From Gossypium raimondii (Eukaryota; Streptophyta; Magnoliopsida; Malvales; Malvaceae): a DNA stretch of 64,000 nucleotides. The first letter of the stretch is position 1. Every line of letters starts with the position of its first letter. The notes beneath the pieces were generated by a model. The model made no database searches, had not been told where the DNA came from, and saw only the letters and a program-made list of their open reading frames with translations. Location of the stretch: positions 1 through 64,000 of the forward strand of contig NC_068572.1 in assembly GCF_025698545.1 (NCBI RefSeq), in the 5' to 3' direction. A program made the position numbers and the translations under genes. This document shows positions 11,983 through 23,000 of the stretch, one piece after another.

Positions 11983-12420
11983 CTGAAATGAGTCTCCGTT
12001 TAAGCAGCGAATTTCAAAAATCACAAAAACCAGAAACGCCAGAGAAAACATAGGGTTTCTCTCTCACGAAAACTCTCTTCCTACTATAGCGTGTGTTTTT
12101 TTGGCCTGTGGATACCCAAGGCTAAAATAGAATGACAGGAAAACGTTGAAAAGAGACCTAGGGTGAGAGAGAATCGCCGAAGAAATGAGAAACAATGGAT
12201 TGGATAGATATATTTGAGGATTTAAGTTTCGAATGATGGGAAGGAAGCTGGCCTGATCGGAGGTAAGACGCTGGAAAGTGTGTGGAAGCAGCGGCAGCGG
12301 TTTGTTAGAAAGGACAATAAAGGACGAAGAGAGAAAAAGAAAATTAGTAGAAGAAAGGGGGAAAGGGGGAGAGAAGAAAGGGAGAACCGAACGTGAGAGA
12401 GATGAAGGAAGAAAGAGTTT
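11983..12420 (-). promoter_or_regulatory. Leader (5'-UTR) exon and promoter of small gene copy A (module d)
   Basis: On the minus strand a pyrimidine-rich upstream region (12,420-12,200) is followed by a leader with a telo-box (AAACCCTA at about 12,051-12,058 on the opposite strand). It ends 'ACTCATTTCAG|GTATCAAT', a good donor at 11,983/11,982. The predicted acceptor is AAGCAG|GATG at 10,708, which would give a 5'-UTR intron of about 1.27 kb. Telo-boxes are established features of translation and mitochondrial-gene promoters in plants. The link to the 10,208-10,707 gene is inference from order and splice sites. Confidence 0.55.
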
Positions 12421-12689
12421 TTATAATTTATTTTAAAAATGGTTTGAATTTTATTTCATTTTTTAAAAATATCGTACTCTGGAAAAGTTATATTCAATCT
12501 TTATGGATTGAAGATACAATATTTTCTTAAATAGTATTTAGACCCAGATAAATTTAGGCCTGTTTTTCCAAGCTTTTGTTTTGCTTTGGGCCTATTTCGT
12601 TTTGGAGTCGGTCTTTTAGTCCTGACGGTTCGTGTTTTTGAATTTTAATAATAGCCCAGTATTTTCCTTCAAAAAAAACCTTAAACCAA

Positions 12690-12952
12690 CGCCGGGATAT
12701 CCTTGGAATGGGATATACCCGGCCGGGATATCCCTTCTTAGGATATCCCCAACCGGGATATACGCGGAATGGGATATCCCTACGTGGAATAAGTGTGACA
12801 GGTAGTCCGGTCCTGCAGCATAAAAAATCTGAACCGGACACTAAAAGAACTGAACCGGACAGGGGAAAACCTGAATCGGGATGGGATATGAAAGGGATAT
12901 CCCCAGAATAGCTTCTTCCGAGACGGGATATGACAAGGATATTCGTGAATTG
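12690..12952. repeat. GGGATAT/ATATCCC palindrome-rich block 1
   Basis: The block contains many units of the form GGGATAT followed within a few bases by ATATCCC (for example GGGATATCCC at about 12,726 and 12,770), spaced by 15-25 bp. It then has two CTGAACCGGACA-type units and a final GGGATAT pair. It is GC-richer than its surroundings. The 149-aa minus frame and 67-aa plus frame across it (Gly/Tyr/Pro-rich) simply reflect the repeat. The blocks at 14,690 and 19,800 have the same order of elements. Confidence 0.75.
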
Positions 12953-13743
12953 GAATAAGACAATCTTTAAATCCTGTAAGCTAACCCAAAACAGAAAAAT
13001 CAAAAGAAGAAAAATTTATTCAGAACCAGCATGCATCGAGAAATCAACCAGGACAATAAATGAACAAGAAATTGGTTATGACATCATTAGAGAATATATC
13101 CAACACATCTTTTTACCAGTCTCGTAAAACCATCAACCAATAAGCAAATCAAAATTACGTTAATCAGTCTCATGGAACCTATTTACTTAAAAGATTACAA
13201 CTAAATTTCCCTTCATGTAAGGCTAGGCAACACAGATGAATATAATTCTATCTTTAACCAAAATCAGAGCATTTTCACCATATGGATATATCAATAATCA
13301 CATAAAACTTCCCATTCAGCAGATATACAGAGATACCATGGGTCTACCTAAAACTTCCAATCAAAATCCATTTGCAAATCATACCCAACAGAACTCAAAC
13401 AATCCCAATTATTTTAAAGAAAATATACCCAACACTATCTGACTAATGCAAACACCCAGCAGTATGAAAAAGAAAACATATATGCATACACGAATCATGA
13501 CAATCTCCACCGTATATAATCATGAAACCCAAATCGACAAAAACCTTTGCAATTAGCAAATCGGTTGAAATTCTCCAATTCCTATCAATATCAACAAGCA
13601 TCCCAATTAGATTATTATTATTTTTTAAAACTAAAGTACAGACTTTTTGAGAAAACTAAGAAACAGAATGTCACAACTCACAACGAATTAAAAAGACATT
13701 TTATTACCATATAGAAAAACTACCAAATAAACTCTACGTGCGT

Positions 13744-13823
13744 CACAACTCCCACCGGGTTCCTAGAACCAAAATCAAGCCAACACAACTCCCACCGGGT
13801 TCCTAGAACCAAAATCAAGCCAA
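13744..13823. repeat. 40-bp perfect tandem duplication
   Basis: The unit beginning CACAACTCCCACCGGGTTCC occurs twice back to back with a 40-bp period. The corresponding place in unit 1 (near 11,683) has it once, so the duplication arose after the 2-kb tandem duplication. Confidence 0.9.
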
Positions 13824-14140
13824 CACAGATGCAGTAAACAATTTACATACGGATGCTTTTTGTTTAGGCAATTAGTATTCTGCTAAGCAACGATTTAAAA
13901 GAAATAGAAAATAACACAAAAGCTATAATATTAAACAGAGGGGAACAAACAATCCAAAAATAAAGAACAACATATAGTATACGATAAACAAACAAAAATG
14001 AAGAACAAGACCGACATTTATAGATCTGAAAGACGGAACGAAATAGAGATTTCTAAAGCTGAAGACCAAAAACCCTAAGAAAAACCCACTGAAATACAAG
14101 TAAAAAAGCATGGAGCTGAAACTAAAAAAGAAATTGATAC

Positions 14141-14600
14141 CTGAAATGAGTCTCCGTTTAAGCAGCGAAATTCAAAAATCACAAAAACCAGAAACGCCAG
14201 AGAAAACTTAGGGTTTCTCTCACGAAAACTCTCTTCCTACTATAGCGTGTGTGTTTTTGGCCTGTGGATACCCAAAGCTAAAAAAGAATGACAGGAAAAC
14301 GTTGAAAAGAGACCGAGAGTGAGAGAGAATCACCGAAGAAATGGGGAGCAATGGATTGGATAGATATATTTGAGGATTTAAATTTTGAATGATGGGAAGG
14401 AAGCTGGCCTGATCGGAGGTAAGACGCTGGAAAGTGTGTGGAGGCAGCGGCAGCGGTTTGTTAGAAAGGACAATAAACAAGGAAGAGAGAAAAAGAAAAT
14501 TAGTAGAAAAAAGGGGAAAAGGGAAGAGAACAAAGGGAGAACCGAAGGTGAGAGAGATGAATGAAGAATGTCTACAGCCCCAAACACTAAAATAAAAGCC
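14141..14600 (-). promoter_or_regulatory. Leader exon and promoter, second copy (module e)
   Basis: This is the same arrangement as 11,983-12,420. The donor TTTCAG|GTATCAAT is at 14,141/14,140 and the telo-box TTAGGGTTT is at 14,209-14,217 on the + strand. A pyrimidine-rich (minus-strand) region lies upstream. The 127-aa minus frame at 14,220-14,603 is an artefact of this pyrimidine-rich leader (Leu/Phe/Pro/Ser). It could act as an alternative upstream promoter for the small gene. Confidence 0.45.
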
Positions 14601-14689
14601 CAAAAATGCCAGCCCAACTATAAACCTTAAACCCTAAACTTAAGCCCAAGTCCTAAATTCACAGACCCCAAACTTAAATTTTCCTGAAA

Positions 14690-14940
14690 TATAGGATATA
14701 CCAAAACCGGAGTATACTTCAATAGGATATCTCCCAGTCGAGATATCCCTAGAATGGGATATCCCTGGCAATAATAAGGACAACAGGCATCTCGGTTCAA
14801 ACACGTAAAAAATCTGAACCGAGTACTAAAACAACTGAACAGGGATGGGATATGATGCGGATATTCTTGGAATCGTTTGTCCCGAAACGGGATATGATGG
14901 GATATCCCTGGCTAGAATAAGAATGAAAATTAACTAGAAC
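14690..14940. repeat. GGGATAT/ATATCCC palindrome-rich block 2
   Basis: This is a diverged copy of block 1 with several GGGATATCCC-type units (about 14,755, 14,890, 14,905), an 'AAAAAATCTGAACCGAGTAC' element and a 'CGGGATATGATGGGATATCC' run near its right end. Confidence 0.7.
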
Positions 14941-14950
14941 AAGACAATAG

Positions 14951-15469
14951 AAAAATCTGTTCCGATGCAAGCTAAGCCCAATAACACGGTACTTATTAAA
15001 ACGTTATTGTGAAATTATTTAATGTCAAATTCTCTGAAAATATTTAAAAACTCAGTATGATTTAATTAATATTTTCTTATTCCCTCAACAAATATAATGC
15101 TTTTACTTGTTGAAAAAGGAAAATCAGGAGACAATAAAAGGAAAGAAACAAGAAAATGTTTCCATTTATTTTCTGCTAATCAGTTAGGGTTTTAGGGTAG
15201 ATACTTATATAGTGTTAGAAACATATCTTGGCTATAAAATCTCATAAATAGGACTGAAAGATTTGTAAGAAAATATCCTTAAATACAGAGGAAGCAAACA
15301 ATCGAAAAAAATAAAACACATAACAAGCAATAAACTATCAAGAAGATGAGGACATCACAAGATTTAAAAAGACAAATATAAGCAATGTTTCATAAGGCTG
15401 AACACCAAAACCAATAACAAAAACACACTGAAAAAACTAAAAAAGAAGCATAAATCTGAAAACTAAAAC
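14951..15469. other. Non-coding spacer
   Basis: AT-rich sequence between the tandem duplication and leader-exon module f. Near 15,300-15,460 it weakly resembles the intron side of the other modules. No gene is visible. Confidence 0.4.
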
Positions 15470-15765
15470 AGAGATGAAAACTAAAAAAGACGTGAAAAGA
15501 AAAAGTTAGTAGAAGTGAAAATCATAACTGAAATTACAATCTGATGAAGGGTCCTGCTATAGCAAGTGTGTTTTTTTGACATGTGTCTACACAAAAGCTA
15601 AAAAAGAAATCAGGAAAAAAATGGAAAGAGACCCAGATAGAATCTGCATAGTAAAGAAAGGGAGGAAGAGAAAATAAAAAATAATAATAAAAACAAAAGA
15701 AAAAGAAGGTAAAAATCAGAATAAAGGGTGACAGAAGAGACACAATTTACAGGAGAAAGAAGGGT
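15470..15765 (-). promoter_or_regulatory. Decayed promoter/leader module (copy f)
   Basis: 'TGCTATAGCAAGTGTGTTTT' and 'ACACAAAAGCTAAAAAAGAA' at about 15,553-15,610 parallel 'CTACTATAGCGTGTGTGTTT' and 'ACCCAAAGCTAAAAAAGAAT' in modules d and e. The telo-box and the donor are not preserved. The 69-aa minus frame is an artefact of pyrimidine-rich sequence. Confidence 0.4.
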
Positions 15766-17310
15766 CTCCCATCAAGGATTTGGATAGACGTTGGAAGTTG
15801 TTTAATGTATCATTTAATTATCAAAAGACACTACGATACCTGTAGGCCTGGTCCAACCTGAACTTGGACGACGTTAAACTGAAAACAGTGATTTAAAACC
15901 AGGCCAAAAATATGATGAAAACCTGTAAGTGAATGCTCACGAATGTGTCATTGAGTGAGCTAAGAATCAATCATAATAGTAGGATAAAAACTCAGTGTTT
16001 GAATTGATTGCAACTTGTTAGAGTTAGTTTTTTTCAAGAAACACTTCCTTCCGAATGTCAAATATCCGGTATGCCCTCGAGTTTCAGCAGATGGCCAAGC
16101 CATGACTGTCGGAGAACTTGTATTGTCCCCCATACTTGCTTCACCAAAGACATTTCAGAACCAATATGTAGAATTAAAACATCAGTAGCACAAGTCAACC
16201 AAAACTCGAACACCAAGTAAGAACAGACAGCGCCAGGACATGGAAATACCAATGATCGCACAGAGAACTCAATAAAACAGAACAAATATCACCATCAAGC
16301 CATGAAAATACTTCCCTTCAAATGCCAACCTTACCTAGTACATCTGCTATCTCATTTCAAATGCCCTTCCGCTGGTCTTTCGTCCATTGCCTATGGTCTC
16401 CGGTAAGTAGTCATCTGTTACCCTTAGCAAGACCGCTAGTGAAAATAAATTAAACAAAAATAAAAAACACAGCCCTTTATATAGACAGCTCCTAAGACAA
16501 ACAAAAGAACCTCTATTCTCTCATTCTAACTTAGAATGTGCTACCCCACAAGTCTCCATGCATTACTTCAGGCCAATAACGGGCTACTTGCCAAAATGCA
16601 CAAGGACGACGCATCTTCTCCAACTTATAAGGGCAGGGGGTGTTTGCATTTCTATCCATTTTAAGATAAAAATGGGAAAGGTCAAAAGTAGTGCCTTTTG
16701 AATTGTTAAAAGCCAGACCAAGTTCCAGGTCACGACCAGAATTTGGTCGAGGGAAATTTGTTTTAAGAAACAAATAGAAAAAATATATATAAAAAGACCA
16801 AATTCTCGCACACTTTAACAGCTTTCATAGTATCATGCCTCTCATTTACAATAATCAAATCTCCATCTCTAATGCAGTGATTGAAAGATATCTTCATTGA
16901 GGAATCAATAAGCAATATCCTTAAAAGACCGAAAACACATTCAATTGAATACACAGATGATGTTGGACTAATATGCAATTTCTGTACCAAAATTTACTCC
17001 CAAAAACGAAAATATTTACCACATATCCAAAGTTCCATTAAGAATAAACTATCACCTAGAATGACAGGAAGACCCGAATTCATTAATATATATATATGTA
17101 TATAAATAGGACAAGAGCATCACCATTGTCAATGGAGATACCCATTATATCTGTAGTTTCTAAAGGTCACTTTATTAATACAGGAAAATTCTCAGGACAT
17201 GTATCATTCTTGTGATTTCATGCCAACCCAGCTCCACCAAATCTCTAAACTTGTATCTACAATAGGTATGCTAGAGAAGTACTCACATGCATCTCCGATT
17301 ATGCACTTAT
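15766..17310. other. Non-coding or decayed sequence with two protein-like minus-strand stretches
   Basis: Minus-strand frames at 16,531-16,773 (mixed-composition, ending 'EVMHGDLWGSTF') and 16,763-16,990 (contains 'RDGDLIIVNERHDTMKAVKV') look more protein-like than average. They may be exons of a decayed gene, but I recognise no family and no consistent splice frame. 16,918-17,050 is duplicated at 805-945. A (TA)n-like tract lies at 17,085-17,106. Confidence 0.35.
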
Positions 17311-17316
17311 CAGCCA

Positions 17317-18492
17317 TCAAGTTGAATTTTTATCAGTATTGCCTGCTTGCTGTGCTTTAGAAGAATCTTCCTTTTTCTCCATGACCTGCTGGATACCTTC
17401 TTGATATCCTTCTATGAAACTCTTAAGAGCATCTCTATATGCAGAAGCCCTTGTCATGTATAACCTCTGTAAAGCAGGCGTCAAAGTCTCCATCCCTCCA
17501 CTTGCAGCAATCGCTATTAAATCATTTCCATAGACAACATCAAAACAATGTAAAATTCAAAAAGATAAACTATAATACCAGGAAAATAAGAGAGAAAAAA
17601 GGGTGAGACGAGAGAAATTTGGCCTAAAAAATTTTAGTTGAAAAAGAGAAGCTGCACCAACAAGGTAAATGATGACAGAATAAGTGGAAAATTATCATGA
17701 GTTAAAAATTTCCTTTCTAAAATCAATTAAAGAAATATATATTAAGATGTTCAGAAAATAGAATGTTGGCAGATGGCACATCATGCTATCATTCTTCAGG
17801 GTGATTCCAAAACGAAGAAAAAAAAAGGTACCTAGGTAGCATAAGATAACGGTACAATCGTCACTGTAATGGCTCTAGACAATGAAACCTAGATAACTAA
17901 GACTGCTAGGAGATAAACAGTAATTTAATATCTTCCTTAACAACTGAACCTTGGCCTGGTGAAGAAGGGATTCACCAAAAATATGCCAATGGAAGCATAA
18001 AATCTAAGACTTGGACACAGGTGCCAACAACATAATAAAACAAAATGCAGTCACGGATGACTCTGACCGGGAAATTGAAAAAGGAAATTGATCCTCCAGA
18101 CAAGTTCTACTGAAAAAGGAAATTGAAATGAAAACCTAACTGAACTCAAGCATTATGGGACTTTGTTCCTTGACCTCCATAAGATGTCTCAAGCACGACT
18201 CTAACGGTTTATTGCACATATAATATGCCGCATATTTTGCAAGTCATGCTATATAGTTCTTGATTCATTACAGACAACTTATACATCCGAACATTTCAAG
18301 ATAAGAAACCACAAAGTAAAGTTCCTCACCAATATCCTCCAAGGTTGAAGGTTCAGTCTCTGTACTCCTACTCTTATCTCCATTGGATTTACCTTCAGTC
18401 CCATCATCCTTCTTATAATCGTTTGGTCTAAGATCAGGACCAATATCCCTTACCCAACTTGCAGCATAAAGCCTAGAGGCCTCCTTCAAGAC
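17317..18492 (-). CDS. Unrecognised gene, last two exons (copy B)
   Basis: The penultimate exon (18,492-18,330) begins after TTCTTTAG with VLKEASRLYAASWVRDIG, continues through 'RPNDYKKDDGTEGKS' and ends GATATTG|GTGAGG. The last exon (17,513-17,317) starts after AATAG. In phase it encodes AIAASGGMETLTPALQRLYM, then a helical segment with 'FIEGYQEGIQQVMEKKED' and a polar tail ending at TGA. The phases agree (163 nt, then G|CG). No upstream exon or start codon could be identified before the small gene's 3' region at 18,990, so the gene may be N-terminally incomplete or may share a transcript. It looks like a soluble helical protein. I do not know its function. Copy A (9,438-9,592) retains only one broken exon. 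Confidence 0.5.
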
Positions 18493-19590
18493 CTAAAGAA
18501 GGATGACAGGTTTTTACTACTTATATACTAAAAATAAATGTCTCTTATTCCCTAAAGCATAGGCAAATAATAGGTTCTTGAGCATTGTTTGACATTCAAG
18601 TGGTTAACCATCAAGTAAGCAGAACAGTACATAAAAGTCATTTGATCATTTCAATATCCCAATGATCTAATTTCCACCCTGATCACCAGCTAGCATCTGT
18701 GAAATTTCAAATTTCCATTATGCTTCTTTAAAATTTGTTCAATGGAACAAAAGCAAAAAAAAAAAATTCTTAATAAATTCTTAGCTCTTTTACTTTGTTT
18801 TCCATTTTTTTATAGAGCCATCTGAATGGCAGAAATGATGATAAGTAATCGAACTTGGAATTTGTACATTAAAATCGAAAATATAAGGGAAGAAGAGGGT
18901 AAAGTTTCCACAACATGACAACAGAACAATTGTATTACACTACTGCAAAAAACAGTACATGTGATGGTATTGCAGCCAGCACAAGCGTGCTACAACCTAA
19001 CCTGAAGACGACTTTGGACTAGAAGTATCGACAGAAAAACTAGTTGTAGAAGTTGAGGAATTATGGACAGCTCTTGTGTGGCTGATGCTTGGTTTAGTGA
19101 AGGCCCCACATGGTTGCATATTAGCCTAATCTTTTGTCTCCCTCTCATCCATCTCAGCACGATCTTCATGTACCTCTTGCTTGTAAGTCCTCTCAATCCA
19201 ACCTCCTGAACTCATAAACACATTTCTACTCCATTATGTCGAGCACAGGCAAGTAAAGCGTGAAAAAAACAATAATGCATGGAATTCAAGATCCTAAAAT
19301 TATGCAACGATAAAACTGCACTGCCCTTACTTCACTCTTGGGCTTGGCTGAATTAGATGTGGAAACAACAAATATAGATACACAATGAATACAGATTATA
19401 GTCTACTAAACAACTGACCTTGACTCGTTCCCAAGTATCACCGACGGTGAGGGGCCCATGCTCCTTGAGAATGTCAAAGATGACTCTGGTTATGGTCTGC
19501 GTTTGCTCTGGCGACGTTTTCAACTCGATTGGCTTCATTTTCGGCTTGGGTTTCGTTGAAATGTACCGAATCATACTCCCAAACATATTG
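17530..19590 (-). repeat. Segmental duplication copy B (partner 9,020-10,720)
   Basis: This copy is the longer of the pair. It holds about 390 bp (17,570-17,955) missing from copy A but lacks 28 bp at about 19,099. Similarity stops at the small gene's start codon, where copy B has its own upstream sequence (19,590-19,800) followed by GGGATAT block 3. Confidence 0.9.
18990..19586 (-). CDS. Small two-exon gene, probably mitochondrial, copy B, altered C-terminus
   Basis: Exon 1 (19,586-19,419) encodes MFGSMIRYISTKPKPKMKPI and, further on, 'VIFDILKEHGPLTVGDTWER'. Exon 2 (19,205-18,990) encodes EVGLRGLTSKRYMKIVLRWM and then 'RLICNHVGP'. A 28-bp deletion relative to copy A follows that Pro and removes the HKQFL segment. 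It shifts the frame into a Leu/Gln/Ser-rich tail and gives 127 aa in total. Exon 1 differs from copy A at several residues, with copy B looking closer to what I remember of the family ('TITRVIFD'). Neither copy has the presumed full-length end. Its upstream region differs from that of copy A, and an intronless or different leader is implied. Confidence 0.65.
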
Positions 19591-19799
19591 TCTCCCTAAA
19601 TTTGTAGTAGTTGAGTAGATGAGGATGAACTGTGTTTTATTTCATTTAAAACAAACTATAACAAGTTTAGTAATTGAGAGAACAAAAAGGAAAACAGATC
19701 GAAAAAAGGCATACCTTCTCTCCCTTTACTACTGATCGCCAATAATTCAAATAACAAAAGACCGAAAAATATCCAACTAATTATAATCAAAAACATAAA
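19591..19799. other. Upstream region of small gene copy B
   Basis: This sequence is not shared with copy A. The minus strand reads from a GC-poor upstream region into 'GGGAGACAATATG'. A minus-strand donor-like 'GAAGGTATGCC' at about 19,710 could mark a separate leader exon. Confidence 0.3.
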
Positions 19800-20075
19800 A
19801 CCCCGAAACAGGATATTCCGAGAATGGGATATACCGAAGCCGGGTTACACCTCTGCGGGACACCACCGAACCGGGCTATCCGTGGAATGGGATATCCCTG
19901 TGTGGAATAAGTATGACAGGTTCACCGGTCCAGACAAGAAAAAAATCTGAACCGGCCACTAAAACTCTTAAACCAGAGGCTAAAAATTGTGAACCTGAAT
20001 GAGAAAATACAGTCTATCCTGAGAATAACTTATTCCGAAAAGGGATACGACAGGAATAAAGTCGGAGCAGAATAA
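19800..20075. repeat. GGGATAT block 3, interrupted at its right end by a transposon
   Basis: The block has the same order of elements as blocks 1 and 2: 'GGATATTCCGAGAATGGGAT', 'GGGATATCCCTGTGTGGAAT', 'AATCTGAACCGGCCACTAAA', then 'CAGGAATAAAGTCGGAGCAG'. Its continuation is found after the transposon, from 23,732 on. The joined form exists at 1,698-1,860. Confidence 0.75.
20073..20075. other. Target-site duplication TAA (left)
   Basis: The TAA immediately before GGCCCCGTTC is repeated at 23,732-23,734 after the element. It is single in the empty paralogue at 1,722-1,724. Confidence 0.85.
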
Positions 20076-23000
20076 GGCCCCGTTCTTTATTGCGTTTTAA
20101 ATGGACTTTTGCCTTAAAAAGTCCTTTTCTCTTAAAAGGAACGCAGAACGACCTCCATCTGCTTTCAAAATTCACCATCTAAAACGTCATTTTCTCCAGA
20201 CGGAGAAGCTGAAAATTTCAGCATCTAAAAAGGTTGAAGTGCTTTTGGTTGATAAATGACCAAAATAACCTATCTTCTCCCCCTTGGAAAAACGTTCTTT
20301 CCTCTGCTGTGAAAGTTCTATACCCATTTTTTTCACATTTTCGCTGTGAAAGGTCCTTCCTGTTCTTTGTTCCTCTTCCGCAGTTGAGTACGTTTTCTTC
20401 TTCTTCTCTTTAGTTATTAGTTATGCTTTGTTTTTATATACTTTTTAATTCTGGCTTTTGTGCCTCTTTTGCTTTACTGTTTTGTGCCTCTACTGCTGCT
20501 TTGCTCTGCCTCTTTTGTTTTGTGCCTCTTTTGCTCGCTTTGTAACTCTTCCAAACTATTTTAGTTGATAAGAATAGAAGAAATATAGACTAAACCAAAA
20601 TTCGTATCCAAATTTCATATCGTTGCTGAATTTTCTGTATCTTTTGTATTTGAAAGTTCTGATGATGTTCTTTTTAATTGTTTCTAGGGTTTAGCTTTAC
20701 GATAAGATACCATGGCTGTGTTTCATTTTGGTTGAAGTTATCGTCGATTGTATTATTCCTACTTACCATCACTTATAGCGGGAAAGCAGTTTCTGATGTA
20801 GGGTAGATTTGTAGAAGCCTTCCTGCTTATAGAATACAGCTTTTTAAGGTTTACAGTAGGAACTTAGGGACAGGGATAGGAATCCAAAGAGGGTCGGATA
20901 TCGGAGGAAGATTGCTAGAATTTTCTGAAGCATTGGAATGACAAGGAAATAAACTCATGGTTTTACCCTTGTGCTGTCAATCGTCCCCTGAAGCATCATA
21001 GTAGTAGTCGAGAGAAGAAAGTAGAAATATGACAATGGAATTTCCATGAATTTATAGTAAACTCAAAGATAGACTCAATAGACCACTCTTTTTCTGTTCT
21101 TGGAAGCAAAGTTACAGAATGACTGAGAGCAGTCCACAAAGCAGAGAGAGCATATCTGCATTGTTGACTCATAATCAGAAAACCCTGCTCTGTATTGATA
21201 TATTTATTATTAATTCATTGTTCTATCAAAGAATATTCATTCATGCTAAAGAGAAGAGAAACAAAAGGCTGCCTGACGTTTTCATACATGTGTTCCAATT
21301 TCTCCTTTTCTTTTGTTTCAAGTTCTGGACCTAAGTGTAAGTTCCTACAAGAGGACCAAGCAGATCCTTCCACAGACCACTCATAATCTTATGAGTTGAT
21401 CAAAAATCGGTCATGCTTACAAAATGCAATATTCTAATATCTTATAATATAATTAATGCATACATACACATATATATATAGTAGAGTGCAAGTTTTTTTT
21501 CCCCTTAACTTCTTTATGTTCATTTTATAGGGTGTTGCTGTTGCACTGCCTGTTTATTTTGCTACACAGAGGTGAGAGTTTATTGAGACACCGGTCTTGA
21601 AATTCGGGGTTCAAAGTTGACAATCAAATGGTTAGAAAGTAGGGATTTCCAAAATTGTAGGTGGTAGGTCTGAATTTATTTGGCACAGTGTGTGAGAATT
21701 AATACTTAATGATAGGACAATAATCGTGGAATAATGGCTTGCTCATCTATTACTAGCTGATTTTCGTCTATTCTAGTCATGATAGCTGGATTAATTTGCC
21801 TGTTATGGTGCAGGTGTTAGCGTAAATGAACTTGAACTTATTTGTATGACGAAACTGTTAACTGTTTGGTTTTGTATTGTTTGTCAGCAAGTGGCAGGCA
21901 TTCAAGTTGGCAACTCTTTCTGGTTTTGCGGAGCCGCTCGGCGTTGTAATTGTTGGTAAGCGAATAGTAAAATTTAAAGATAAAAATTCTTTTGAAGAAG
22001 TTAGATGTTCATTTCTAACAGAAATGTAACATCGGTTATGAGCTATAAGCTGTGATATCATGAAAGTACTGCACATCCTCTTTCTTCTTTTGTGAATCGG
22101 GAATGGTTTTCTTTTTTGTTGAATATAGTTTGCATTTAGGTTGAATTTATAGCCTATTTGCTTTCAAGATTTCGGATTATCTTTGTTGATTTATCTTTGT
22201 TCTTGCACTGCAGCTTATCTGTTCCTGAGCAGCATAAGTCCCGAAATTGGCTTGTTAGGATCAGGTTTGTCGTACCATCAATCCCGAAGTACATGAGCTT
22301 GTAACCTCTTTCCATATGAACAAAAAGATGTTGTAAATTCCTGAACCAAGATGTTTTATTTTAGTTGATTTCTCTGATAATTTTAGCCAAACTATGAGAT
22401 GTCTTAAAAGCAAAAAGGATGAACAGCCCCAGTTTGCAATGTACATAATTTGTTTCCTTGTAACAACATGAACATTGAAAATGGGAAAAAAGAGAGGGGG
22501 TTACAAATAAATTTATGGATATTGTACTTTTATATACTTGACTGTTTAATTTCCTTACAAACCTCGTTTTTATTTCTTTAACAAGGTGCAAATTCAGAAT
22601 TGTTATATCTGATTTTTTATTGAATCTGTCATCTCTAATTGGCACATTTTTTTAGATTAGTATAGTTATGCAAGGTTAAAATATGCTATAAGTACTTGCA
22701 CTCTTAGTAAATTAAGAATTTAGTCCTTATGCTTTTATTTTCAAGAATTCAGATTTCAAAATTTTAGTTCAGTTGTTAACACTATTAACTGTATTTGTTA
22801 AATTGGTTAGTGTGATATTTTTAAATAAAAAGGTCCCTTTAATAACAATGTAATTAAAATGTTTCAATTAACTTGAATTTAACAAAATAATTTTATAAGA
22901 TTAACAATTTAAGTAAAATTTAAAATTAAAAAAATTAAATTTTAATCATATGCCAATTTAAATTTTAAAAGGTTCCAAGTTAATGCTCAAATGCAGATTA

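Larger units (their letters stand above)
10909..12957. repeat. Tandem duplication, unit 1
   Basis: Unit 1 starts at 'AAAGACAATCTTTAAATCCT' and unit 2 at 12,958 starts with the same text. Homology runs through the intron-like part, the leader exon, the purine-rich upstream region and the GGGATAT block. Both units end with an AGACAAT-like junction (about 12,957 and about 14,950). Unit 1 is about 2,048 bp. It forms the 5'-UTR intron, leader exon and promoter of the small gene at 10,208-10,707. Confidence 0.85.
12958..14950. repeat. Tandem duplication, unit 2
   Basis: This is a second copy of 10,909-12,957 with about 90-95% similarity by eye, including leader exon module e and GGGATAT block 2. 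It has its own 40-bp internal tandem duplication at 13,744-13,823. It lacks the small gene downstream on the minus strand because unit 1 lies there, so its leader exon is displaced and would have to splice across unit 1 to reach the gene. Confidence 0.85.

Noticed and set aside
12554-13003. 149-aa minus-strand frame across the GGGATAT block
   Set aside because: Its Gly/Tyr/Pro pattern is produced by the repeated palindromes and is not conserved in blocks 2 and 3.
14220-14603. 127-aa minus-strand open frame
   Set aside because: It reads a pyrimidine-rich leader/upstream region (Leu/Phe/Ser/Pro), overlaps the duplicated promoter module, and the equivalent frame is broken in the copy at 12.2 kb.
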